The notes beneath the pieces were generated by a model. It saw only the letters and a program-made list of their open reading frames with translations, had not been told where the DNA came from and did no database searches. A DNA stretch of 64,000 nt from Carettochelys insculpta. Its lineage: Eukaryota; Chordata; Testudines; Carettochelyidae. Shown here piece by piece: positions 22,388 to 32,275 of this stretch (positions within the stretch are counted from its first letter, which is position 1; each line of letters starts with the position of its first letter). The stretch covers positions 7,564,001 to 7,628,000 of the forward strand of contig NC_134161.1 in assembly GCF_033958435.1 (NCBI RefSeq), in the 5' to 3' direction. Position numbers and translations under genes: made by a program.

Positions 22388-23106
22388 CTATTTACCTCTC
22401 TGCTTTGAGAACTGATCATTTATTCCGACCCTGTGTTTTAACCAGTTATTGATGCACGAGAATATTGTGTCTCCATGACCCCTTACTTTAGGTAAGCACC
22501 TTTGTTGGGGGAGCTTGTCAAAGGCTCTCTGAAAGTTCAAATACACTGTAATCACTTGATCACTCTTGTCCATGTGTTTGTTGACTACCTTAAGGAATTG
22601 TAGAAGGTTGGTGAGGCAAGATTTTGCTTTACAAAACTCTGTTGACTCTTCCCCAACCAATTGTGTCAGATAATTTCTGGTTTTTTGCCATAGCTTCAAC
22701 CAGTGTGTCTGGTACTGAAGTGACACTTGCCAGTGTAACATTGCTGGGATCACCTCTGCAGCCTGCTTTAGAAATCAGTTTCTCATTTGTTATCTGCCAG
22801 TCATCTGGTATAGAGGCTGACTTCGCCAATAGATTACATGCCACAGGTAGCAGTTCTGCAGTTTTATCTTGCGTGAATGTCATCTAATCCTGGTGACTTT
22901 TTACTGTGTAATGTACCATCTAGTTCCAAAACTCCGTTTGTGACTCCTCAATTTGGGACAGTTCCTTCGGTTTGTCAACTAAAAAGACTAACTCAAGTGT
23001 GAGAATCTCCTTGCCTCTTCAGTGGTAAAGACAAATCCCAAGAATTTATTTAGCTTTTCTGCCATGGCCTTCTTTGCCTTGACTGCCCCTTTTGCACTTT
23101 GATCAA
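22388..23106 (-). pseudogene. CR1/L3 reverse transcriptase remnant
   Basis: Minus-strand translation shows AEKLNKFLGFVFTTEEARR (about 23070-23000), SASIPDDWQITNEKLISKAG then CRGDPSNVTLASVTSVPDTL (about 22830-22700), and TVYLNFQRAFDKLPQQRCLP followed by NWLKHRVGINDQFSKQRG (about 22540-22390). These are the successive conserved blocks of CR1-group reverse transcriptases: the linker before RT, the 'SNYRPVSLTS' block (here worn) and the 'YLDFQKAFDKVPH' catalytic block, with the catalytic Asp of 'YLDF' changed to Asn. The blocks fall in at least two frames, so no functional enzyme is made. Confidence 0.85.
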
Positions 23107-23617
23107 CCAGACTGTGCCTACACAGCAGCCTTATTTCTAAATAAACTATTCTGAAATAGTAACAGAGACAAAGCCGTGCGAGTCTACATACCATCAAAAG
23201 AAAGAAAGCAGTTAAGTAGCACTTTAAAGAAATAGCTATTTTGAAATAGGCCTGCTATGCACAAATATGTACTTCAGAATCGCACTTTGCTATTTTAAAT
23301 ACATCCTTTGCACACACAGCACTTATTTCAAAATAACAGGTTTGAAATATGTCCTTTTAAGACAGGGAATAGCTTTTACTTCAAAATAGCTGTTTCGAAA
23401 TAAACTCTGTTCCCTGTCTAAACAGCACCTATTCAGGAAGAGTTATTTCAAAATAGGCGCCATTCCTCCTGCAATGAGGTGTATTGATTTTGAAATAATA
23501 CGCCAACTACTTTGAATTTATTTCAAAATAGTGGTTGCATAGTGTAGATAACAGTAAAGTTATTTCAAAATAACAACTGTTATCTCTAAATAACTTGACT
23601 GTGTGGCTGTATCCCCA
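23107..23617. mobile_element. 505-bp inverted-repeat MITE with CCA target duplication, inside CR1
   Basis: The element at 23110-23614 starts GACTGTGCCTACACAGCAGC and its right end is an inverted worn copy (rc: GGATACAGCCACACAGTC). CCA flanks it at 23107-23109 and 23615-23617. The interior is dominated by TATTTCAAAATA, TTTGAAAT and AAATAGC units in alternating orientation, giving a foldback structure. The ends are more diverged than those at 1507 or 57448, so this is an older member or subfamily. It carries a nested SINE-like scrap at 23160-23228. Confidence 0.75.
23153..23235 (-). mobile_element. Short hairpin-family retroposon fragment nested in the MITE
   Basis: 23160-23228 reads 'AACAGAGACAAAGCCGTGCG', 'AGTCTACATACCATC', 'AAAGCAGTTAAGTAGCAC', 'TTTAAA'. 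This is the left 69 bases of the palindromic family seen at 28911 and 45847. GAAATAG on both sides (23153-23159 and 23229-23235) is a short target duplication. It retains the conserved terminal block and stops within the first arm. Confidence 0.6.
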
Positions 23618-23695
23618 GAGGCTCCGCTGATTGTTTGGCGGGCTTCCTGTTTCTGAGGTACTTTGAAGAACGTGGCATTAATTTTGCAGGGAGGA

Positions 23696-25436
23696 ACTGG
23701 GGAGAACAGGGGTGTGGTGGGGGACATCTGACTTTTCCTCTCTCCTCCCTCTCAAGCACATACATAGAGGTAAGGCTATTGGGGAAACTTGCTTGTGGAA
23801 AGTAATGAATGGAACCTTCTGCATGGGCTGGTGAACAGGGGCGCAGAGAGCAGGATGTCTCTGTGATGCTGCTGATGGAAGATGTGAAAGAGATACAGCA
23901 GGACTCGGGGCATTGACCCCAAACACTGAAGCTGTAGATGGAAAGGGCTATGTAGCAATCCGAGGCTTTTGATGGCACACTCGAGGAAGGGCACAGAGCG
24001 CTAACGGCTGGGCTTTTAGCATGGAGGAGGTGGCTAGGTGAGACTAGAGAAGGTTGGTGTAAGAGGGCACAGGGAAGATGGGGATGATCAAGCAGACTGG
24101 AAGCAGGGGGGGACACAGCAGGGCGTCAGGGTGGGGGTTGACAGAGCAGTGTAGAAGGGATGGCTGAAAGTTGTAGTGTAGCCTGGCTCTTCGGCCAAGG
24201 GCAGGGCACCCTGGGCAGAGCTGAGGGCTGAGGCTGGCTTACAGGAGCATTGAACAAGCTGAGAGGAATCCAACGCAAGACAAATAAACACATTTACACG
24301 GCTCGTGGTGTGAGGCATTTGCTGATGGGTTTTTTCCTCCCCGCCCTTCGCTCCGTCAAGTAACGATAATGAAGCAGAAACAATTAATATAATGTCAGCC
24401 ACAGGGTGAAGTGGGAGTCTCGAAGCAGAATAAATAAAACAGGCCCATTCTGGCGACACATTCAAACAAATTCCGGCCTAGATTAAAAAAAAAAAAGAAG
24501 AACAAAGGAGTTCAAAGAGAATATAATGAATTGGGTGAAATAAACAGCTAATCACCTACAGATACTATCAGTGGCAGCCAGGGAAGAATGCTGAGTGGTG
24601 CAATAGGAGGGGGAAGCCAGGATGGGAACCCCTGAGTCAGATGCATCCAGAGTGACAACGACAAACAGATTCTTTGCCACTCTAGAGGCATAATCCCTGT
24701 GAAATCCAGGTTCTTCTGTGTCAGACCCAGTTGTAACAGCACTGCTGTGAAGACCAGGCGTAAGGCAGAAAAGGCCCCAAATGAAGCAGAACTGGTGAAG
24801 TTCCTCTGAGTTGCATTGGGGGTGGAAGGGCTGTCAGTGGAAGGGGCCTCAGATGCGAGGGAAGCTTCCTGGCACTGTATAAGGGGCGCTGGTGATATAG
24901 GCTCCAAGCCCAGACAGACTCATGGTAGCAGGGATTGTAAAACAGTCAAAGCATGGACATTGTGACAAGGGCAGAAACTCAGGCTAGCCACCCAATCTCC
25001 TTCCCAGGGAGCACGGTGAGCTTGACCTTAGGTGCTAACCTGAGCCTTCACCAGCACTGCAGCATGCTATTATTTTTAGCATGCGAGCTCCAGCCAAACT
25101 GTCATGAGTTTGTCTTCCACCTGGCTGGCAGGATCTCTCCCAGCTGCAGTGTAGTCAAATCCTTTGAGGGCTGGAGAGGACTCGGCATCCACTAGCAGTT
25201 ACCCCCTGCAGTACTGGGGGAAGTTACCATAGCCTTCTCTCCCTTCCCCAGAAGCTGCCCGGTAGGCTAGGAATGGTACTATTATAGCACTGGGGGCTTG
25301 TCATGCACCCATTGTGCTAAGCGCTTTTAGAAATACGGAAGACTCTAAGATGTGTGGGGCAGGGACTATCTAAGTGGCCAGGAATTTCTCATCCCTCTCA
25401 TTCATTAGGTCATTAGACTCCAAATCTAAACCCCAC
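23696..25436. other. Unique non-coding sequence
   Basis: No supported exon. A 176-codon minus-strand frame spanning 23586-24116 is partly CR1 and MITE terminus, and the rest is Ser/Pro-rich compositional sequence. The block 24240-24530, with 'AACGATAATGAAGCAG', 'AACAATTAATATAATGTCAG' and a poly-A tract at about 24485-24496, has the look of a conserved regulatory element, unproven. Confidence 0.4.
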
Positions 25437-25755
25437 TACAGCTTGAGCCTCTCTCGTCCAAAAACTTTGGGACTGGACTGGGGCCACATGAGAGAATTTT
25501 CTGGACCACAGAAGGCCAGTATTGCCCAACATCATTCCCAACACTTCCACTGCTTACTGGGCCCTTAAAAGACATTTCGGGGTAATTGGAGCTAAATAGC
25601 ATCACAGAACAATGAGAAACAAGACTAGTGGCTGCAAATAAACTTTACGAGACTGCAGGAAACTTGGCCTCACCCATGGGAAGTGGAACATCGAACTAAC
25701 TAAAATCATGCTGGACTATGGATGCTACCAGACGGAGTGCCTGTCAAAAGAGATT
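25437..25755. mobile_element. Tigger/pogo-like MITE, worn copy
   Basis: It starts CAGCTTGAGCCTCTCTCGTCC after TA and contains 'GAGAGAATTTTCTGGACCAC', 'CACTTCCACTGCTTACTGGG' and 'AGTGGCTGCAAATAAACTTT', in the same order as the element at 15283-15622. The right end (CCAGACGGAGTGCCTG) is decayed. No coding capacity. Confidence 0.6.
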
Positions 25756-26034
25756 CAGCCTGTAGTTTCAAACACTCCCAAAATTTGCATCTGGGTCATA
25801 AATTCATGGTTCATCCATAACTTTAATATGGGCCAAACCAAAGTCTTCTGTTCACTTCTCTATCCTATTGCCCTCGAATGCTTGGGAATGTTTACATCTG
25901 GGTCTGAATGTTCTCGCTTAGGCCTCCATCTGGGTGACATTAGGTTTTGTAATTGAACTATAATCCCAAATACCCTGTTTATAATTCAATTTCAGTCTGA
26001 ATGTTTCTGTTTATTATCATGGCCGTTATTTATT

Positions 26035-26292
26035 TGTATTACAAGAGCATCCCAAATGTACCAACCAAGCCTGAGGCCCCATTGTGCTAGGTGCTGTACA
26101 AACACATCGGTGAAAGACCGAAAAGCTCACAAATCAAATAGCCTAATCAACAAAGGGTCAGAACAGAAATTGACACACACTTACCCAAGGTCACCCCGCA
26201 GACCTAGGTAGTCAATCTCAGAAAGTCCCTAGGTCTCCTGCAACCCAGCCCACTGCTCGGACCATTAGAACATACTGCCCTCCAAATCAGCG
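26035..26292. repeat. Dispersed SINE-like repeat (3' module plus MIR-like segment)
   Basis: 'GCCCCATTGTGCTAGGTGCT', 'GTACAAACACATCGG', then 'CTTACCCAAGGTCACCCC', 'AACCCAGCCCACTGCTCGG' and 'ACCATTAGAACATACTGCC'. The last parts resemble the reverse of a tRNA-like head (cf. the array at 51165-51530). Old and non-coding. Confidence 0.45.
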
Positions 26293-26954
26293 GCGGCTTT
26301 TCTTGTTGCCTACCTCTCTATAATGTGTGACTGGGGGAGGGAGGGTGTGAGAGCTCATGGGGTGAAAGTCCAAAAGGGATGAGAGAGAATGAATTCACTA
26401 ACCTTCAAGGTTTATACTTGAAACCTTGAGTCTTGCACATTTCTCATTGCTATCCAGACGGGACACGTTCCAAGTGTGTGTTTGCAGAACTCCTGAGGGG
26501 CATTAGCAGCTCCAAATCAACATTTTAACCTTCATTCATTTTCTGTTTTCTCTCAAGCCCCCAGGGACCACCTTGGAGCTTATATCAGAAACAGAGATAG
26601 GAGGTATAAAAGGGCCTGGTTCTTTAAGCTAAGAAATGTTGATCCTGGAACAGGAGGGACTTGCACTTCTGAGTCTCAGCAGTCCATGCTTAAATTACAG
26701 TCAGCGTTGCTGGTGTTCAGATACCAAGGTGATGGGTGCAGAATAAGCCCTCAAACAGCATAGAGTAGGATCCCATCACCGCACTGTTAGACAGCTAATA
26801 TTGAGGCAAATACTTCCACCCTTCTGCATGCCCAGATAGTCAAGACACAGGATGAGTATGCTCCAAAGCAAAGCCTGGGCCTCCTCAGGTTGGCCGGAAA
26901 CACTTTAGTCATTAGATATGGCTGACTAAGAGCATGGGGTGGTGAGTTGTGGGA

Positions 26955-27055
26955 GATCCTGGCTCTGACTATGGTCTTTGGAAAGTCACTTAATCACTCC
27001 ATGCCTCAGTTTCTCCATATGGAAGATAAGACTTTAATCCCCACTCCACCTGTAG
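26955..27055 (+). repeat. MIR-like SINE fragment
   Basis: 'GGCTCTGACTATGGTCTTTG', 'GAAAGTCACTTAATCACTCC', 'ATGCCTCAGTTTCTCCATAT' and 'GGAAGATAAGACTTTAA' match the MIR body order. Confidence 0.55.
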
Positions 27056-27164
27056 GCTCTGTTTTGTCACATTGTCTTCTCTCAACCACTAGCCTTCGGT
27101 GCCCATTAACCTATTCCCCACCACTCACCTAGAAACTGCGTGCTTTCTTTGTTTTGTCATTTTA

Positions 27165-27930
27165 GTGGGGCAGTTGGCATTTTAGTGGAGCACTCTGGCT
27201 AGGGGGGGTTAAAGCTTGCTGAAAGGAGCCTGCACAGAGTCCCAGCCAATCAGAGAGAAGCTTATAGGAAGCCAATGAGAGGGCAGCCTGCTGTGGCAGC
27301 TCCTGTTATAAGGAGCTGCTCAGCTGAACAGAGATCAGTTGGGGCCTGACCAGGGAGAGTACAGGACTGGTTCCCTGAGAAGCATTTTGGTTAGAGCAGT
27401 GCTGGGCAGGCTGCAACCTGAAACCTTCCAGGCTGTGGCCTTGACACAAGGGCAAAGAAGGTGGAAATGATCATGAGGAAGTGGCACAGGAAATGAGAGG
27501 CAGTAGAGGGGATTAAAGTAGGGCAGGGCAAGGCTGCCACCAGAGGGCTCCAGGGATGGTACCCAGACTAGTATGCAGGCTTGGATCCCCCTGCCTTCTC
27601 CCTCACACCACATCTAGCCACACTGAAGAGTGGCCTTTAAAGACAGTGGCTTGCCCCTGAGGTGAGGGGCTAGACCTGGGCTGCAGCTGGTGACGGTGGC
27701 AGGTGCAAGACAGAGGACTGCTGACACCACCAGAAGGGGGCGAGAGATTGGAGTGATGGGCACTGTTGGAGGGCAATGTCCTGAAGAGCCGGAGAATGGA
27801 GACATCTGACAGTAGCACAGAGCAATGATGGGACGGATACTGGCCAAAAGAGGGTGTCCTGCTGAGGTTTGAGCTAATTCCCAGCGTGACCCACAGGAGG
27901 CACCACAGCGACGACTCACACCCCATTATA
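27165..27930 (+). mobile_element. Candidate LTR-type repeat with CCAAT/TATA-like promoter
   Basis: Two CCAAT boxes (AGCCAATCAGAGAG at about 27243 and AGCCAATGAGAGG at about 27271) precede GTTATAAGGAGCTGC at about 27304, a typical pol II promoter spacing. The downstream part ends in 'GTGACCCACAGGAGGCACC' and 'ACACCCCATTATA'. I remember this layout from turtle LTR-type repeats, and the 'GGAGGCRCC' ending is shared with the patch at 10570-11260. No coding frame, primer-binding site or duplication was found, so it could also be a worn unrelated promoter. Confidence 0.35.
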
Positions 27931-28893
27931 GGCATGGTACAGCTTCCTTCAAGATGTCAGATTCCACCATTTTTCATCGAAACAGGACAGTTTGACCTTT
28001 TCCATTCCGATTCTCCCGATCAGAAGAACCAACGATATTCGCCAAAATTGCCATTTTCTTGCAGAAAATGTCCATTTTGATGAAACAGTCTTTTTACGAC
28101 GAGGGAGATGGGTCACATGAAAAACTGTGACCCGCTTGTTAAGACGTCATGTAAAAACCAAGCAAAGGCTTGATCTTGCGTTGATGTTATCAGATTCCTT
28201 TGACTGAGTTAGTTCTGCAATTTCTGTCTTCCCGTTGAAGGCATTTTCTATTGATGACCTTAATATTACTGTCCTACAGGCTGAGCAGTGCTGCTCTGCC
28301 CTTGGGAAAATAAATCTTTGCAGACTTGGGTAACTGGGTAACAGATTCCCATAAAAAAGGAATCATATAGAGTGTGGATCTTCCAGATGATGAAGGAACA
28401 GTGTGATACTGAGCTCCCACAACAAACAAACTAAACTTTAGTTCCTTCTGCATCTCAGCCTTTGTTCACCAACCCATCCACCTGCCTTCATCTCTTTATA
28501 AAAGAATCTCAGTATCGCTAAAGCCCACATCCCGCTTCCTGTGTTCCACCAGAAGAATTTCTCATCAGTGTTGTCAAATGCCTCATTAGGAAGGAGCCAA
28601 ACTGAGCGGACTTTGTTGTGCTGGAATCCAGGGGGTGTGAAATCCACTCTTGCACACTGTCACAGGTTAGGAGACAGTCTGTATGCACATGACCAGAATG
28701 CTGTCTGCAATTGCAGCATCTCTGTAAATGATTTGGTTGATAAAAGTCTAGTTTGGTTTTTGTAACGTGGAGGCGTCTCGTGTTATTAATCAGCACACAC
28801 TACATGGAAAAAGCCAAATATTTTCATTTGTTTCTTCAACATCATGTTTTTTTAAGTCAGGGGTGGAAATTGTAGTGTATAGGAATAGGGTAG
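27931..28893. other. Non-coding stretch
   Basis: 27950-28090 has 'CCATTTTTCATCGAAACAGG' and 'TTGCAGAAAATGTCCATTTTG' style sequence (in pieces), probably the same degenerate T/A-rich repeat as at 30890-30990 and 50200-50300. The rest is unclassified. No exon. Confidence 0.4.
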
Positions 28894-29144
28894 GTTTCCT
28901 TCAAATAGTTACAGAGCAGTAGCCATGTTAGTCTGTATCTTCACAAAACAAAAAAAGCAGTTCTATAGCACTTTGAAGACCAACAAAATAATTTATAATG
29001 TGATGAGCTTTCGTGGGACAGACCTACTTCTTCAGAACTGGAAATTTCCAGTGGGTCTGTCCCACGAAAGCTCATCACATTATAAATTATTTTGTTGGTC
29101 TTTAAAGTGCTACAGGACAGCTTTTTTGTTTCCTTCAGATAGTT
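28894..29144 (-). mobile_element. Palindromic SINE-like retroposon with 17-bp target-site duplication
   Basis: The element at 28911-29127 lies between GTTTCCTTCAAATAGTT (28894-28910) and GTTTCCTTCAGATAGTT (29128-29144), identical at 16 of 17 bases. Its left end has the family terminus GTAGCCATGTTAGTCTG. Arms 28967-29024 and 29054-29111 are reverse complements at 57 of 58 positions, with a 29-base loop that itself contains CTGGAAATTTCCAG. The right end stops at an AGC(T)n tract. By the same logic as 8335-8540, the transcript is on the minus strand and 5'-truncated. The arm sequence differs from the 8335 copy except for GAGCTTTCGTG, so it is another subfamily. Confidence 0.85.
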
Positions 29145-30285
29145 TCTGGACCCTGTGCTTATTATCTTCTCTGCATTAGAAGCCGGCAAAGAGGAACATC
29201 AGCCATAGAAGTATAGGAAGCGTTTTTGTACAGGTATATTTGTTGTGCTCATGAGCTTCATATTATTGATGTGCAAAGAGCCAAAGACACCGAAGCAGTA
29301 ATGCCAAATTATTGCTTGTCTGTTTTGCGACGGTACTCAAAAGCCCTAATCAGGGTCAGGATTTCAGCATATGCTGAGTGTTGTACCACCCCGGAAGCAG
29401 AGCAGTTGTGTTTTGCTTAGTGTGGAAGAATCAAAATTTTCTACCAGGCATATTGAGTGGGCTGTCTGAAATGCCAGAATCCCCTTGGGCTATTTTTTCC
29501 TTTCTTTTTTATACCCTCCTCTCAAGGATACGGTCTTTGATTCCATTAACCTTTTTCTGAAACTCCTGCACAGATGGGCTGCGGGTGACAAGCAGAAGCA
29601 GGAGAACAGGAGTCCATCACGATGTGAGAAGCAGAACAGCCCTCCTCAGGAACACACCCCCTCAGGCTGGAGATGATCCCAGATGTGGGCTGGGGCAGAT
29701 GTGGGGGGTCACTTAGAAGGATAGCGCTTAGTTATGTGTCACTTTTCTCGCCCTGCTGTCCCTCAACCGTGCAGCATGATTAGTAATTCCTACAGCCGAG
29801 GCAGCCCATGGGTCAAACTCAGAGGGAGAATGGATAGAAGTGTAAATTGCCATCTTCTCTCCGCCTCCACTGCTGTCATAGCATGTATGGCTGTCTGAGC
29901 TGTGGTAACCCCCAGTTGTCAAGGAGCCGGTACTCAAGGGTGCCGTGAACTGCAGCTACCAGGAGCATGTAAATTAAAGCTGCCCCCTTCCTGCATAGCT
30001 CACATCTGTTCTTCCATCTTCTTGCAACTCCTTGACACTTCCGTTGCACCAGATGAGGGCCTGATTCTGATCCTGATCCTGCTTGTGCCCCTGCAAAGAA
30101 GGATGTCGCTGGAGTGGTGGTGCAGAGTCTTAAGTTCAAAACCAGTGTAAGGGAATCAGAATCAGACCCTGCATCCTGTTCCCATACACCAGTGTGAAGC
30201 TGCGGGGATTTCCACAGCATGAATCAACGAGCAGGGAAATATGACAATAAATTCCTCATGCCTGCCACTAGTGACATGACCAGGG
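29145..30285. other. Non-coding stretch with diverged repeat scraps
   Basis: At about 30040-30200 'GCCTGATTCTGATC' and 'ACACCAGTGTGAAG' echo the dispersed repeat at 15840. The rest is unclassified. No exon. Confidence 0.35.
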
Positions 30286-30450
30286 TATGTCTACACTGAA
30301 TTGTAGGAGCTTCAGCATAGACACAGCAGTGACAAGATTCTTCCATTGCTGTGATTAATCCGCCTCCCTGAGAGATGGTAGCTAAATTGGCATAAGAACT
30401 CTTCCATATACCGTGGGGATTAAGTCGGCACAGCTCTGAATCTTTAGGGC
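30286..30450. mobile_element. Possible GTCTACAC-type MITE remnant
   Basis: 'GGGTATGTCTACACTGAATT' opens a segment containing 'AGATTCTTCCATTGCTG' and 'TTAATCCGCCTCCCTGAGAG', a phrase I associate with a turtle inverted-repeat element. No matching right end or target duplication is visible. Confidence 0.35.
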
Positions 30451-32089
30451 AGGGATTACTTCTGAGAAGCACAGCAATACTGAAGTAAACTTAGTTTTCT
30501 AATAGGAGCAAATCCTAGGACCCTTCTTTGCTGAGCTACTTGCAGCTCTAGAATCCTACAGAAACCTGTTCACTCCAGCGAGAACGTAAGAGCAGTTGGT
30601 ACCCTCACCTCTTCTGGGGAAGAGGGAATTAAAGGTGGAGAGACATCACGGTGGGCAACCTCTGGAAATTATTCCTACCCTAAATACGCAATGAGTGGGA
30701 ACTCTGTGCTGGGCTGGCTGGAAAACAAGATTTCATGAAAAGTTCTGAGGTTTTACCATTTGTCTCTGTTTTAATACCTGATTCAGAGCAGGGCCCTGAA
30801 CCTGGGCCTCCTGAATGTCAGCTGGCTGCCGTAAGCAGAAGGCTTCTCTCTTTTGCCAAGAAATTCCATCCTGCACCCGACAAACCTCGCCGGTGAAAGT
30901 TTCAATGAAACTGATCAGTCTTTGCCAAAATTTCAATTTTTAACAAACTGGCATTTTCCAGCAACAACAAGTTTTGTAGAAAAAGTCTCATCCTGCACCA
31001 GTTATCTCTCTTTTGTTCACAAGCGGGTGGGAACATGTGTGTTGTGGGTGTGTTTTGGAGGGGTTTTTTTTTGATTTTTGGGTTTTTTGTTTTTTTTTGT
31101 CCTATCTGTTCTATTCTCTTGCCACTCCATCCAGTGCACGAGGACAAAGAGGCTCATAAATAAAGCCATAGATTTAAGGTCGGACTAAAATCTTATTTGA
31201 AGGGATTTGTTTTCCATTTCATTTTTAATGTATTTTTATTAATCAGTCTATTCAATCAGAACAGGAGCTCCACTGCTGCCCAATCCTGGAAGGATCTTTT
31301 CAATGTAATTTTTGAGCTTGATCCTTTCCCACTCACCTTCCTGATTTTCAGCACATTCCGACTTCCCAGTTTTTCATCGCATGCGGGTGCTTCCTGCCCC
31401 GGGTGCACAGGGAGGTTTCAGTCATGGTTTTTGCTGTGTATGTGCACATACTCTCTCTCGCACTCTCTATTTTCCTGGCTTAACATTTTAATTGAGATTT
31501 ATGTTGGGAAAGGAGAAGGAGGGAAATTTCCTGACAACATGACACGTTGAATTTACAGTCTTCTCCCTCCACGTCTCACTTGACAGAAACTGTGTGTAAG
31601 CCATGTCTATACACCAGTAAGTCTCACCCTTGCACTCACACTGGCAGAAGTGCTGTGTGTCGTGATAGCTGATGGTTTTTTCACTGAGTCAGGGCTGAGA
31701 GAATGGTATATCGGTGAGACAGTTGTTGCAGTCTCTTATTGTCCGTGTTGGGGATTTACCTGGAATTAGGGTTTTATCTGGCACCCAGATCTCTCTCAAA
31801 ACTTGGGGAAGGAGAGGGAAGAAAGGGGATATGTGAGAGAGGCAGAGAAGCTTCTGTAACGTGGTGACAGGCTCGTTGAGGAATCTCTAATCTAAATATA
31901 GCATCTGTCCTGAACAGACCCAGTCTGAGTCGGTGTGTCAAACGGTGTAGTCCAGGGATCACTTGACTGGGCTGGGGCCACATAAGGCAAACGGTTTGGC
32001 CAATACAAATCCACAGGGGAGTTGTGTCAGAAGAATTGGGGAAATAGCCCAGGCTCAGAGGGAAAGCTTTGGTGAGGCTCCCCCCCAGG
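30451..32089. other. Non-coding stretch
   Basis: T-rich tracts at about 31060-31100. A 187-codon minus-strand frame ending near 31774 has no domain and no splice context, and its upstream part runs into the hAT-like element at 32090. No gene is supported. Confidence 0.4.
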
Positions 32090-32275
32090 CAGTGTACCCT
32101 GCAAGCTGAGTGCTTGAGCAGCTGCCCAAGAGAGACTGAAATTCTGCCCAGCTGATAAGCACGATGCTTACAACATGCACAGCTCGCATCATGTGTTTCT
32201 ACTGGTGGTGCACATCCGCACCTCCCTTGGTGCACAGAACAAAACTTATTCTGCCCACAAATGGGAGGCTGGGGA
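32090..32275. mobile_element. hAT-like MITE, worn copy
   Basis: It begins CAGTGTACCCTGCAAGCTGAG and contains 'GAGCAGCTGCCCAAG', 'GCCCAGCTGATAAGCA', 'TGTTTCTACTGGTGGTGCAC' (in pieces) and 'AACAAAACTTATTCTGC', the same order as at 48761 and 54191. The right terminus is lost. Confidence 0.6.

Larger units (their letters stand above)
20797..23695 (-). mobile_element. CR1 (L3-like) LINE, 5'-truncated, carrying three insertions
   Basis: Plus-strand landmarks, which are the reverse complement of the LINE, run from its 3' end: 'AGGGGGTCAGACCCATGGTC', 'CCATCCAGCCCAGTA', 'GTTATAGTTTTGGCCTTGAC', 'TTGTTCCACAGGCTGACTCT', 'TTGGCTGACCCCTAGTTCC'. The reverse transcriptase region follows, then 'GGCAGGCTTCCTG'-type sequence at about 23645. 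Foreign segments interrupt it at 20845-21156, about 22127-22345 and 23110-23614. The CR1 reading resumes after the last one, where the minus strand gives SSKYLRNRKPAKQSAEPLG (about 23690-23620). Removing the insertions leaves roughly 1.9 kb of CR1. The copy is old: frames are broken repeatedly. Confidence 0.85.

Noticed and set aside
23586..24116. 176-codon open frame on the minus strand
   Set aside because: Its C-terminal end is CR1 ORF2 debris plus a MITE terminus and the rest is low-information Ser/Pro-rich sequence.
27243..27340. Promoter of a host gene
   Set aside because: No exon follows and the downstream sequence looks like a dispersed LTR-type repeat.
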